DNA from: JBHJGP01 sp050331695
Lineage (GTDB): Bacteria > Pseudomonadota > Alphaproteobacteria > Geminicoccales > Geminicoccaceae
Reading direction: 5' to 3'
DNA: 64,000 nt
Assembly: GCA_050331695.1 (NCBI GenBank)
Contig: JBHJGP010000009.1
Location: forward strand, 62,001 to 126,000
Numbering within the stretch: the stretch's first letter is position 1; every line of letters begins with the position of its first letter. This document shows positions 19,258 through 26,820 of this stretch, piece after piece. The notes beneath the pieces were generated by a model. The model was not told the origin of the DNA, did no database searches, and was given only the letters and a program-made list of their open reading frames with translations. Both the position numbers and the translations under genes were made by a program.

Positions 19258-20496
19258 ATGCCTCTGGTTTCGCCCCTGGCGCCGGCGCGGTTTCCGGACA
19301 TACCGGTGATCGAGGGATTGCGCTTTTCGGCGCTTGCCTGCGGGCTTCGCTACCGTCAACGGCTGGATCTCACCCTGATCGAGGTCGCTGACGGTAGCAG
19401 CGTCGCCGGCGTCTTCACCCGCTCAAGCACGGCCGGCCATCCGGTTCACTGGTGTCGACGGGCGCTTGTGGAGGGTGAAGAAGGCCGCGGACGCGCGGTC
19501 ATCGTCAATGCCGGCAATGCCAACGTCTTTAACGGCCGGAGCGGCGAGGAAGCGGTATTGACTGAGGTCCAGGCGGTCGCCACGGCGTTGAATTGCGAAC
19601 CGCACGAGATTTTCGTCTGTTCGACCGGTGTCATCGGCGAGCCGTTGGATGCCGCCGCCATCGCCGCCCGGGTGCCGGAGCTCGTCGCTAGCCTGGATGC
19701 CCGCGCCGTCCACGCCGCCGCCGAAGCGATCATGACCACCGACACCTTCATCAAGGGATCGTTCCGGGAGGCGGCGATCGACGGGCGCAAGGTGTTGGTC
19801 GCAGGGATTGCCAAGGGCTCGGGCATGATCGAGCCGAACATGGCAACCATGCTCGCCTTTCTGTTCACCGACGCCAGCCTCCCGGCAAACGTCATGAGCG
19901 TACTCTTGCATCAAGCCGTGGCGGCGAGCTTCAACAAAATCACTGTCGACGGTGACACGTCGACCTCCGACACGGTCTTGTTCTTCGCAACCCAGACCGC
20001 CGCCCATGACCCGGTCCTATTCGCCGATGACGGCCGGCTGGACGACTTCCGAGCCGCGCTCGAGGAGGTCTGTCTGGACTTGGCACTGCTAGTCGTGCGC
20101 GACGGCGAAGGGGCTCAAAAACTCATTGAAATTCGGGTCGACGGAGCCGCCAGCGACGACGACGCGGCCAAAGCCGCGAAGGCCATCGCCAATTCGCCCC
20201 TGGTAAAGACCGCGGTCGCCGGCTCGGATGCCAATTGGGGGCGGGTGGTGATGGCGGTCGGCAAGGCCGGAGTGGCGGTCGATCCGGCGAAACTCAGCGT
20301 TCGGTTCGGCGGCGTCGTGATTGCGGAGGGTGGCGGCGCCGTTCCTGGCTACGATGAGGCCCTGGTGCAGAAGCACCTCCAGGGCCGCGATATTCTTTTG
20401 GAAGTCGGGCTCGGTGTCGGCGCCTCGCGCGGCACCGTTTGGACCTGTGATCTGACCCACGGCTATATCGACATCAACGCCGACTATCGATCGTGA
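19258..20496 (+). CDS. argJ: Bifunctional glutamate N-acetyltransferase/ornithine acetyltransferase
   Basis: The 412-residue protein recycles acetyl groups between N-acetylornithine and glutamate in arginine synthesis. It is made as a precursor that cleaves itself before a threonine. The site is visible as KGSGMIEPNMATMLAF, with Thr197 the new N-terminal nucleophile of the beta chain. VNAGNANVFNG and STGVIGEPL form the active-site side of the alpha chain, and GDTSTSDTV and GSDANWGRV lie in the beta chain. The stop overlaps the GTG of mutT. Whether it is mono- or bifunctional cannot be told from sequence. Confidence 0.97.
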   Translation: MPLVSPLAPARFPDIPVIEGLRFSALACGLRYRQRLDLTLIEVADGSSVAGVFTRSSTAGHPVHWCRRALVEGEEGRGRAVIVNAGNANVFNGRSGEEAVLTEVQAVATALNCEPHEIFVCSTGVIGEPLDAAAIAARVPELVASLDARAVHAAAEAIMTTDTFIKGSFREAAIDGRKVLVAGIAKGSGMIEPNMATMLAFLFTDASLPANVMSVLLHQAVAASFNKITVDGDTSTSDTVLFFATQTAAHDPVLFADDGRLDDFRAALEEVCLDLALLVVRDGEGAQKLIEIRVDGAASDDDAAKAAKAIANSPLVKTAVAGSDANWGRVVMAVGKAGVAVDPAKLSVRFGGVVIAEGGGAVPGYDEALVQKHLQGRDILLEVGLGVGASRGTVWTCDLTHGYIDINADYRS

Positions 20497-20909
20497 GCGA
20501 AGCGCCCGGCAAGCCGCTCGTCCTGGTTGCGGCCTGCGCGCTGGTTGACCGCGACGGCCGTGTCCTGGTGGGCCAGCGCCCGCCGGACAAGTCCATGGCG
20601 GGTTTGTGGGAGTTCCCCGGCGGCAAGGTCGAACCGGGTGAAACGCCGGAAGCCTGTCTCTTACGGGAACTTGCCGAGGAACTCGGTGTCGAAACCGAGC
20701 AGAGCTGCCTGGCGCCGCTCACCTTTGCCAGCCACGATTACGACGGCTTTCACCTGCTCATGCCGCTTTTCATCTGTCGGGTTTGGCACGGCCTGGCTCA
20801 GGGCAAGGAAGGCCAGGCGCTCAAATGGGTGAGGCCGCAAGATCTCCGAAAGTTGCCCATGCCGCCGGCCGACGTGCCGCTGGTCGCCCATCTCAACGAT
20901 CTGCTTTAA
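20493..20909 (+). CDS. mutT: 8-oxo-dGTP diphosphatase (Nudix, MutT)
   Basis: The 138-residue protein has a complete Nudix box: Gly44, then Glu50, Arg58-Glu59 and Glu62-Glu63 in GGKVEPGETPEACLLRELAEELG. This is preceded by GLWEFPGGK, typical of MutT, which clears oxidised dGTP from the nucleotide pool. The GTG start overlaps the argJ stop as GTGA, so it is translationally coupled to argJ. A hairpin that could end the transcript follows. MutY, the enzyme that repairs the same lesion in DNA, is encoded at 38850. Confidence 0.93.
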   Translation: MSEAPGKPLVLVAACALVDRDGRVLVGQRPPDKSMAGLWEFPGGKVEPGETPEACLLRELAEELGVETEQSCLAPLTFASHDYDGFHLLMPLFICRVWHGLAQGKEGQALKWVRPQDLRKLPMPPADVPLVAHLNDLL

Positions 20910-20930
20910 AGGGCCCACGCCGAATTCATC

Positions 20931-20969
20931 TGACCGGTGCACCGCCGGTCGATCCGGCGGACACGGTCA
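20931..20969. terminator. Hairpin between convergent mutT and grxD
   Basis: An inner 7-bp stem CCGCCGG/CCGGCGG (20942-20948 with 20954-20960, loop TCGAT) is flanked by TGACCG/CGGTCA (20931-20936 with 20964-20969). It sits between converging genes and could stop transcripts from both sides, although no long T-run follows. Confidence 0.55.
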
Positions 20970-21311
20970 GGCCGACTGGCTTGCCGGCTGAACCTCGATG
21001 CCATTCTCACGGAAATGGCCGACCAATTCACCGGTCTGGTACATCTCGCGGATGATGTCGCAGCCGCCGACAAACTCACCCTTGACGTAGAGCTGGGGGA
21101 TGGTCGGCCAGTCTGAGAAGCTTTTGATCCCTTCGCGAAGGTCCCAGTCCTCCAACACATTATAGGACTGAAACTTGACGCCGACACGGGAGAGGACGTC
21201 GACGACCGTCGCCGAAAAACCGCACTGCGGAAAAACCGGCGTGCCTTTCATGTAGAGGACCACATCATCGTTGGTGATCTGCTCTTTGATCTGCTCGTCG
21301 ACAGTTGTCAT
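20967..21311 (-). CDS. grxD: Monothiol glutaredoxin (Grx4/GrxD family)
   Basis: The 114-residue protein has the monothiol active site CGFS at residues 30-33 within YMKGTPVFPQCGFS, the WPTIPQLYVKGEFVGGCDI glutathione-binding stretch, and the normal length. This class binds a [2Fe-2S] cluster as a homodimer or with BolA and passes it on. Its gene lies 22 bp after a bolA-family gene, the standard partner. A ribosome site AAAGGAA precedes the ATG. It ends the purine operon. Confidence 0.96.
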   Translation of the reverse strand: MTTVDEQIKEQITNDDVVLYMKGTPVFPQCGFSATVVDVLSRVGVKFQSYNVLEDWDLREGIKSFSDWPTIPQLYVKGEFVGGCDIIREMYQTGELVGHFRENGIEVQPASQSA

Positions 21312-21333
21312 CGTGGGATTCCTTTCGTTGGGG

Positions 21334-21576
21334 TCAGGCTGTTTCCGGTGGCGCCGCGGTGCTTAGCGCCAACGCATGAAGTTCACCGCCCATTCGGCCA
21401 CCCAAAGCCTGATAAACCAGTTGATGCTGTTTCACCCGGCTGAGCCCGCGAAAACGCTCGTGGACGACCATCGCCTGGTAGTGGTTACCGTCGCCTGCCA
21501 GATCCTGGATCGTCACCTTGGCACCAGGAAGAGCCTCCTCAATCAGCGCCACGATGTCGTAGGCGGCCATCGCCAT
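21334..21576 (-). CDS. BolA-family protein
   Basis: The 80-residue protein has the BolA fold signature: GDGNHYQAMVVHERFRGLSRVKQHQLVYQALGG, with the conserved His and the helix-turn-helix-like region. BolA proteins pair with CGFS glutaredoxins to hold a [2Fe-2S] cluster, and the grxD gene follows directly. A second in-frame ATG lies two codons downstream, so the start may be at 21570. It lies 19 bp after purL. A nucleic-acid-binding role is also proposed for the family. Confidence 0.92.
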   Translation of the reverse strand: MAMAAYDIVALIEEALPGAKVTIQDLAGDGNHYQAMVVHERFRGLSRVKQHQLVYQALGGRMGGELHALALSTAAPPETA

Positions 21577-21595
21577 CGTCGTTTTTCACCTTCAC

Positions 21596-23806
21596 TCAGC
21601 GAAACAAGTCCTCGAGGCCACTCATATGAGCAGCCGCTAACTCCTCGAGCGATATGGCATCGCCATCGGTCAGGGTCAACGCGTCGCCACCGGTGCGCCC
21701 GATGGTGCGAATGACGACCCCCGCCCGGCCTGCGACCTCGTTGATCGACCGTTCGTCCTCGGCGTTCACGGCCAACAGATACCGGCCCTGTTCCTCACCG
21801 AACAACCATCCGGCCGGGTCGGGATCGCCGCGCGGGGGCCGAAGCTGAGCGCCCATGCCCGAGGCAAGCACCATCTCGGCCAGGGCTACGGCGAGACCAC
21901 CATCACTCAAATCGTGACAGCTCGTGACCGAGCCTTCCCCAATAAGCTGACGAACCATAGCGCCGTGACGGCGCTCGGCGGCCAGGTCGACCGGCGGCGG
22001 CGCGCCGTGGGGATCGCCCACGACGTCGCGAAGATAAAGCGAGGATCCGAGCCAAGAATAGCTCTCGCCCACCAGCATCAGCACCTGGTTCTCGCCGGTG
22101 AACCGGAGGCCGGCGATGCGGTCCAGATCCTCGACCAGACCGACCCCGCCGATCGTGGGCGTCGGCTGGATCGCGCGCCCTTCGGTCTCGTTGTAGAGGG
22201 AGACATTGCCGGAAACGACCGGAAAATCGAGAGCGCGGCAGGCTTCAGCCATGCCTGTGACGGCGTCCGCGAACTGGCCCATGATCCGGGGCCGCTCGGG
22301 ATTGCCGAAATTGAGGCAGTCGGTAACGGCGAGCGGCTGGGCGCCGACGGCGGACAGATTGCGATAGGCTTCCGCCACCGCCTGCATGCCGCCCAGCTTG
22401 GCATCGGCCGCGCCATAGCGGGGTGTACAGTCGCAGGTGATGGCGAGCCCCCGTTCGCTGCCGTGAAGGCGGATGATCGCCGCATCTCCCCCCGGACCGG
22501 CGACAGTGTCAGCCATGACGGTGTGGTCGTACTGCCGCCAGATCCATCGCTTGTCGGCGAGGTCCGGACTGGCGAGTAGCTTCAACAGTGCGTCCGCCGG
22601 CATCATCGGTCGGTAGATCCGCTCGGCAGCCACCGGAACATGGCTGGGTCCGGGCTTGATCGGCCGCCGATATTCAGGGGCCGCGCCGGCAACAGGCGCG
22701 ATCGGCAGATCGCCAACGACCTCACCGTGCCAGCGGAGCACCATCCGCCCGCCGTCGGTGACATGGCCGATGGTGGCGCAGTCCAATTCCCACTTGGCGA
22801 AGATCGCCTCTGCTTCCGCCTCGCGCCCCGCCTCCAGGATCACCAGCATGCGTTCCTGGCTTTCGGACAGCATGATCTCGTAGGGCGTCATCCCACGTTC
22901 GCGCATCGGCACCCGATCGAGATCGAGCTCGATCCCGGTTTCACCCCGCGAAGCCATCTCGAAGGAGGACGAGGTGATCCCGGCGGCGCCCATATCCTGG
23001 ATGGCGACGATGCAATCGCCCGCCATCAGTTCGAGACATGCCTCGAGCAGCAGTCTTCCCTTGAAGGGATCACCGACCTGGACGGTCGGCCGCTTTTCGG
23101 CCGTGTCATCGGAAAATTCCGCTGACGCCATAGTCGCGCCATGTATGCCGTCCCGGCCGGTCTTGGCGCCGACATAGAGAACCGGATTGCCGACGCCGCT
23201 GGCCCGCGCGTAGAAGACTTTGTCCTTCTGGGCGATGCCGACGCACATGGCGTTGACCAGAATATTGCCGTTGAACGAAGCGTCGAAGGTGGTCTCGCCC
23301 ACCACGGTCGGAACGCCGATACAATAACCGTAGCCGCCGATGCCGCCGACCACCCCCTGAACCAGCGCCTTCGTCTTGGGGTGATCGAGCGCGCTGAAAC
23401 GCAGGCTGTTCATCAGCGCGACCGGTCGGGCCCCCATGGTAAACACATCGCGCAGAATGCCGCCGACACCGGTCGCGGCCCCCTGGTAGGGCTCGATGAA
23501 GCTGGGGTGGTTGTGGCTCTCCATCTTGAAAACGGCGACCAGGCCCTCGCCGATATCGACGACCCCGGCGTTCTCCCCCGGCCCGCAGATCACCCACGGC
23601 GCTTCGGTCGGCAAGGTCCTCAGCCACACTTTGGACGATTTGTAAGAGCAGTGCTCGCTCCACATGACGGAGAAGACGCCCAGCTCCAGGAGATTGGGCG
23701 CGCGGCCTAAGATCTCGCAGATGCGATCATACTCGTCCGCGTCGAGACCGTGCTCCCGGATCGCCTCAAGCGTGATCGTGCTATTGGCGAGGCCGCTATC
23801 GCTCAC
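21596..23806 (-). CDS. purL: Phosphoribosylformylglycinamidine synthase subunit PurL
   Basis: The 736-residue small-type PurL is the ATP-dependent synthetase part of the three-subunit enzyme that turns FGAR into FGAM. SEHCSYKSSK near residue 50 carries the catalytic histidine. VFKMESHNHPS, GAATGVGGILRD and the repeated half with VVSGNVSLYNETEG follow the family order. The GTG start at 23806 overlaps the purQ stop as GTGA. It needs PurQ for ammonia and PurS as bridge, and both precede it. Confidence 0.98.
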   Translation of the reverse strand: MSDSGLANSTITLEAIREHGLDADEYDRICEILGRAPNLLELGVFSVMWSEHCSYKSSKVWLRTLPTEAPWVICGPGENAGVVDIGEGLVAVFKMESHNHPSFIEPYQGAATGVGGILRDVFTMGARPVALMNSLRFSALDHPKTKALVQGVVGGIGGYGYCIGVPTVVGETTFDASFNGNILVNAMCVGIAQKDKVFYARASGVGNPVLYVGAKTGRDGIHGATMASAEFSDDTAEKRPTVQVGDPFKGRLLLEACLELMAGDCIVAIQDMGAAGITSSSFEMASRGETGIELDLDRVPMRERGMTPYEIMLSESQERMLVILEAGREAEAEAIFAKWELDCATIGHVTDGGRMVLRWHGEVVGDLPIAPVAGAAPEYRRPIKPGPSHVPVAAERIYRPMMPADALLKLLASPDLADKRWIWRQYDHTVMADTVAGPGGDAAIIRLHGSERGLAITCDCTPRYGAADAKLGGMQAVAEAYRNLSAVGAQPLAVTDCLNFGNPERPRIMGQFADAVTGMAEACRALDFPVVSGNVSLYNETEGRAIQPTPTIGGVGLVEDLDRIAGLRFTGENQVLMLVGESYSWLGSSLYLRDVVGDPHGAPPPVDLAAERRHGAMVRQLIGEGSVTSCHDLSDGGLAVALAEMVLASGMGAQLRPPRGDPDPAGWLFGEEQGRYLLAVNAEDERSINEVAGRAGVVIRTIGRTGGDALTLTDGDAISLEELAAAHMSGLEDLFR

Positions 23807-24465
23807 GCCGCCTGCTCCAGGATCGAGCGAAACAAACGGATCCCGTCGGTACCGCCGAGACGGCGGTCCGCTGCCCTTTCGGGGTGGGGCATCATGCCGA
23901 GAACATTGCCCTCCCGGTTGACGATGCCGGCGATATCGAAGGCTGAGCCGTTGGGGTTCTCCCGATAGCGAAAGACAATCCTTCCCTCACCGTCCAGCTC
24001 GTCCAGGACCGAGCTGTCGGCCACATACTGGCCATCATGATGGGCCACCGGCAGGGTGATCGCCGCATCCTTGTCGAAGCGCCTAGTAAAAGCCGTCTCA
24101 TTATTGACCACGGTCAGGTCGATGGGCCGGCAGACGAAGCGTAGGCCTCGGTTTCTGATCAGCGCACCCGGAAGCAGACCGGCTTCGAGTAGGATCTGCC
24201 AGCCATTGCAGATGCCGATCACCTTGCGTCCGGATTTCGCCGCCTGGGCTACGGCCTTCAAAATCGGCGAGCGGGCAGCGATGGCACCGCAGCGAAGATA
24301 GTCGCCGTAGGAAAAGCCGCCTGGCACGCCAATGACATCGACATCGCCGATCTCAGTCTCGCGGTGCCAGATCCGCCGACAGGGTTTCCCCGTGATCCGC
24401 TCGAAGGCAACCGCGAGGTCTCGATCACAATTGGAGCCGGGGAAGGTGATGACGCCGGTGCGCAT
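23803..24465 (-). CDS. purQ: Phosphoribosylformylglycinamidine synthase glutaminase subunit PurQ
   Basis: The 220-residue class I glutamine amidotransferase supplies ammonia to PurL. FPGSNCDRD and GFSYGDYLRCGAIAARSPI begin the domain. The nucleophile cysteine is in VIGICNGWQIL, and the His/Glu pair is in GMMPHPERA. It lies 15 bp after purS. Confidence 0.98.
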   Translation of the reverse strand: MRTGVITFPGSNCDRDLAVAFERITGKPCRRIWHRETEIGDVDVIGVPGGFSYGDYLRCGAIAARSPILKAVAQAAKSGRKVIGICNGWQILLEAGLLPGALIRNRGLRFVCRPIDLTVVNNETAFTRRFDKDAAITLPVAHHDGQYVADSSVLDELDGEGRIVFRYRENPNGSAFDIAGIVNREGNVLGMMPHPERAADRRLGGTDGIRLFRSILEQAA

Positions 24466-24480
24466 GTCAATTCCGACCGG

Positions 24481-24729
24481 TCAGCGTCCGTTATCGACCT
24501 GGACGACGTAAGCCTCGATCACCGGATTGGCGAGCAACTGATCGGCCATGGTCGCGGCAAGACGCCTGGCCTCCTCAGGATCTGCGGTCGCCAGCTCCAG
24601 CTCGATCACCCGGGTTCGGGTGACCTCGCCCAAAAGGCCGTCCGCCATCGGCTCCAGTGCACGCCGGATGGCTTCGGCCTCCGGGTCCAAGACACCCGGC
24701 TTGAACCGGACCTCGACCCGCGCCTTCAA
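24481..24729 (-). CDS. purS: Phosphoribosylformylglycinamidine synthase subunit PurS
   Basis: The 82-residue protein matches PurS, the small dimer that couples PurQ to PurL. It has KARVEVRFKPGVLDPEAEAIRRAL, then VRVTRVIELEL-like and the C-terminal NPVIEAYVVQV strand. The start is a TTG overlapping the purC stop as TTGA; no ATG fits better. Confidence 0.96.
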   Translation of the reverse strand: MKARVEVRFKPGVLDPEAEAIRRALEPMADGLLGEVTRTRVIELELATADPEEARRLAATMADQLLANPVIEAYVVQVDNGR

Positions 24730-25490
24730 GAGGCTTCTTCCGGTGGCGCCGCCTCGCGCGGCCCCATCTCCGGCAGGATGCCGAGCCGCCGGGCGACCTC
24801 CTGGTAGGCCTCCTCGACCTTGCCGAGATCCCGGCGAAACCGGTCCTTATCGAGTTTTTCGTCCGTCCGAACGTCCCACAAACGGCAGCTGTCGGGACTG
24901 ATCTCGTCGGCGAGAATGATCCGCATTTCCTCGTCCTCCCAAAGTCGGCCGAACTCGAGCTTGAAATCGATCAGCTTGAGACCGCAGCCCAGAAACAGTC
25001 CGCTCAGGAAGTCGTTCACCCGCAAGGACAGATTAACGATGTCGTCGAGCTCCGCATAACTCGCCCAGCCGAACGCGGTGATGTGCTCCTCGCTGACCAG
25101 GGGATCGTCCAACTCGTCGCTCTTAAACGAATATTCGAGAATGGTGCGAGGCAGCCGCGTTCCCTCTTCCAGCCCGAGCCGTTTGGCGAGACTGCCGGCG
25201 GCGTAGTTGCGGATGATGACCTCGACCGGGATAATCTCGAGTTCGCGGATAAGTTGCTCGCGCATGTTGAGCCGGCGGACCAGGTGCGTGGGGACACCCA
25301 TTTCCTGCAAACGGGTCAGCAGGAACTCCGAGATCCGATTGTTGAGCACCCCCTTGCCGGTGATGATGCCCTGTTTTTTGTTGTTGAAAGCGGTCGCGTC
25401 GTCCTTGAAATACTGAATGAGCGTACCCGGTTCCGGCCCCTCGAACAGTATTTTAGCCTTGCCTTCATAGACCTGACGCCGGCGCGACAT
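24726..25490 (-). CDS. purC: SAICAR synthase (phosphoribosylaminoimidazole-succinocarboxamide synthase)
   Basis: The ATG at 25490 gives 254 residues and the normal N-terminus RRRQVYEGKAKILFEG. An upstream ATG at 25556 would add 22 residues of unlike character. Further PurC landmarks are DDATAFN, VPTHLVRRLNMREQLIRELEIIPVEVIIRNYAAGS, KLIDFKLEFG and LADEISPDSCRLWD. It joins aspartate to CAIR in purine synthesis. It heads the minus-strand operon purC-purS-purQ-purL-bolA-grxD, so its promoter should lie between 25491 and about 25650. Confidence 0.98.
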   Translation of the reverse strand: MSRRRQVYEGKAKILFEGPEPGTLIQYFKDDATAFNNKKQGIITGKGVLNNRISEFLLTRLQEMGVPTHLVRRLNMREQLIRELEIIPVEVIIRNYAAGSLAKRLGLEEGTRLPRTILEYSFKSDELDDPLVSEEHITAFGWASYAELDDIVNLSLRVNDFLSGLFLGCGLKLIDFKLEFGRLWEDEEMRIILADEISPDSCRLWDVRTDEKLDKDRFRRDLGKVEEAYQEVARRLGILPEMGPREAAPPEEAS

Positions 25491-25669
25491 GAACCCACGT
25501 TTCCGCATAGACGCAGCCGCCCGCAGGCTGGCTTGAAAGACCTCTGGATGCCCCATTGGGGCGTTTGAGAGCTATAGACCAAGCATGGTTGCACAGCAAC
25601 TGAGGCGCCGCAGGGCGCAGCCATGCCGGTCAGGTCACCTCGAATTCACCGTCCGCGATCATGGATCAC

Positions 25670-25697
25670 TTGATCTTCGGAAAACTGCCGGTATCAT
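25670..25697 (+). promoter_or_regulatory. Candidate sigma-70 promoter for the SYLF gene
   Basis: TTGATC (25670-25675) and TATCAT (25692-25697) are spaced by 16 bp, about 32 bp before the ATG of the SYLF gene. The -10 matches five of six consensus bases and the -35 four. Confidence 0.4.
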
Positions 25698-25728
25698 GTT
25701 AAGAGATTACTTCAACGTCTAAGCGCAA

Positions 25729-26418
25729 ATGGCTGCACCGTTGCGTTCGATCGCATTTGCTTTGCTCATGATGCTGGCGGCCGGATCGGCGTCGGCGCAG
25801 AGTTCCGACCAGACCAATGCGCCGGAGAGATTGGTCGAACGATCGGTCCTGGTGTTGGACGAGTTTCTCCAGGATCCGGCATTCGAACATATGCGGGTCT
25901 ATGTTCAGAATGCCTATGGCGTGATCGTCTTTCCGCGGCTGATCAAGGGCGGTTTCGTGCTCGGGGCCGAAGGCGGTTCGGGCGCGCTCTTGGTCCGCAA
26001 CATTCAGACCGGGCAATGGAGCCCGCCGGTCTTCTATGATCTGTTCGGGGTTAGCCTCGGCCTACAGATCGGCGGCAAAGCTTCAGCGGTCGTCGTCACG
26101 ATCATGAATTCGAGCGCCATCGACCGAATTTTGACCAACAAGGTCAAGCTCGGCGCCGATGCCAGTGTGGCGGCGGGACCGGTCGGTGCTGGTGTTGGTG
26201 CCGCCACCACCTTGAATTTCGGCGAAGATCTCTACGTTTTCGCGCGGGCCGTTGGTGCCTTTGGCGGCGCATCCGTCGAAGGCGCCGGTATGTTCGGCAA
26301 ACCGGGATGGAATGAGCTATATTACGGTCAGGCGGTCGACGTTCGAGACGTCATCGGTGGATCAGCGGTACAAGATCAAAAAAGCATGCCCTTGCGCGAG
26401 CGGCTCAATCAGTTCTAG
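25729..26418 (+). CDS. SYLF-domain (YSC84-type) lipid-binding secreted protein
   Basis: The 229-residue protein has a signal peptide (cleavage near ASAQ, residue 24). The body is the SYLF/DUF500 domain: NAYGVIVFPRLIKGGFVLGAEGGSGALLVRN, then the glycine-rich LGLQIGGKASAVVVTIMN and GPVGAGVGAATTLNFGEDLYVFARAVGAFGGASVEG. In eukaryotes the domain binds phosphoinositides; in bacteria it is a secreted, probably membrane-associated protein of unsettled function. It stands alone on the plus strand with its own candidate promoter. Confidence 0.9.
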   Translation: MAAPLRSIAFALLMMLAAGSASAQSSDQTNAPERLVERSVLVLDEFLQDPAFEHMRVYVQNAYGVIVFPRLIKGGFVLGAEGGSGALLVRNIQTGQWSPPVFYDLFGVSLGLQIGGKASAVVVTIMNSSAIDRILTNKVKLGADASVAAGPVGAGVGAATTLNFGEDLYVFARAVGAFGGASVEGAGMFGKPGWNELYYGQAVDVRDVIGGSAVQDQKSMPLRERLNQF

Positions 26419-26457
26419 GAGCCATCCGCTCGGCGACATTCTCAACAAACACGATCC

Positions 26458-26486
26458 GGCCGGGAGCTGCAGTTCAAGCCCCCGGC
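26458..26486. terminator. Possible terminator between the SYLF and DUF1127 genes
   Basis: GGCCGGG (26458-26464) pairs with CCCGGCC (26480-26486) around a 16-nt loop, just downstream of the SYLF stop and of the converging DUF1127 stop. The loop is long and no T-run is present, so this is a weak call. Confidence 0.3.
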
Positions 26487-26499
26487 CTTCGGCAGCCCA

Positions 26500-26655
26500 T
26501 TACCGGCTGCGCGCGGTGTCCCGCGCAATCCGAACGATATCCGTCTGGCTGATGCCAATATCGTCCAGTTCGCGGCGGCTAAGACCGGACAATTCGGCGT
26601 AAGTCCGGCGATAGGTCTGCCAGCGGTGAAAGCGCTTGCTTAGCTGATCGAACAT
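26500..26655 (-). CDS. DUF1127 small Arg-rich protein (51 residues)
   Basis: The translation starts MFDQLSKRFHRWQTYRRTY and continues LSRRELDDIGISQTDIVRIAR. The L-S-x-R-E-L-x-D-I-G-I core is diagnostic of DUF1127, a family of short basic proteins in alphaproteobacteria. Some members affect RNA turnover and nutrient or phosphate physiology. A strong ribosome site (AAGGAGAG, 8 bp before the ATG) supports expression. The gene is convergent with the SYLF gene and has 165 bp of upstream sequence. Confidence 0.88.
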   Translation of the reverse strand: MFDQLSKRFHRWQTYRRTYAELSGLSRRELDDIGISQTDIVRIARDTARSR

Positions 26656-26820
26656 TTCAGGCTCTCCTTAAGCACAGGTCCATATGACACTCCGCCATAT
26701 CGGCCTGACCGCCGGCCTCCACAATTCAGTTTATTGCAGTGCAGCATTGCACCAATGCGGACTCTCGACTGTCCCGATCGGCACGCTTATTGCGCGAAAA
26801 TTTTTTTCTGTTTTCCCGTT

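Noticed and set aside
26760..26820. AT-rich stretch with a run of seven T as a terminator for the flavoenzyme gene
   Set aside because: On the minus strand the run reads as A, and only a 4-bp CCCG/CGGG stem adjoins it, so it does not fit an intrinsic terminator in the needed direction.
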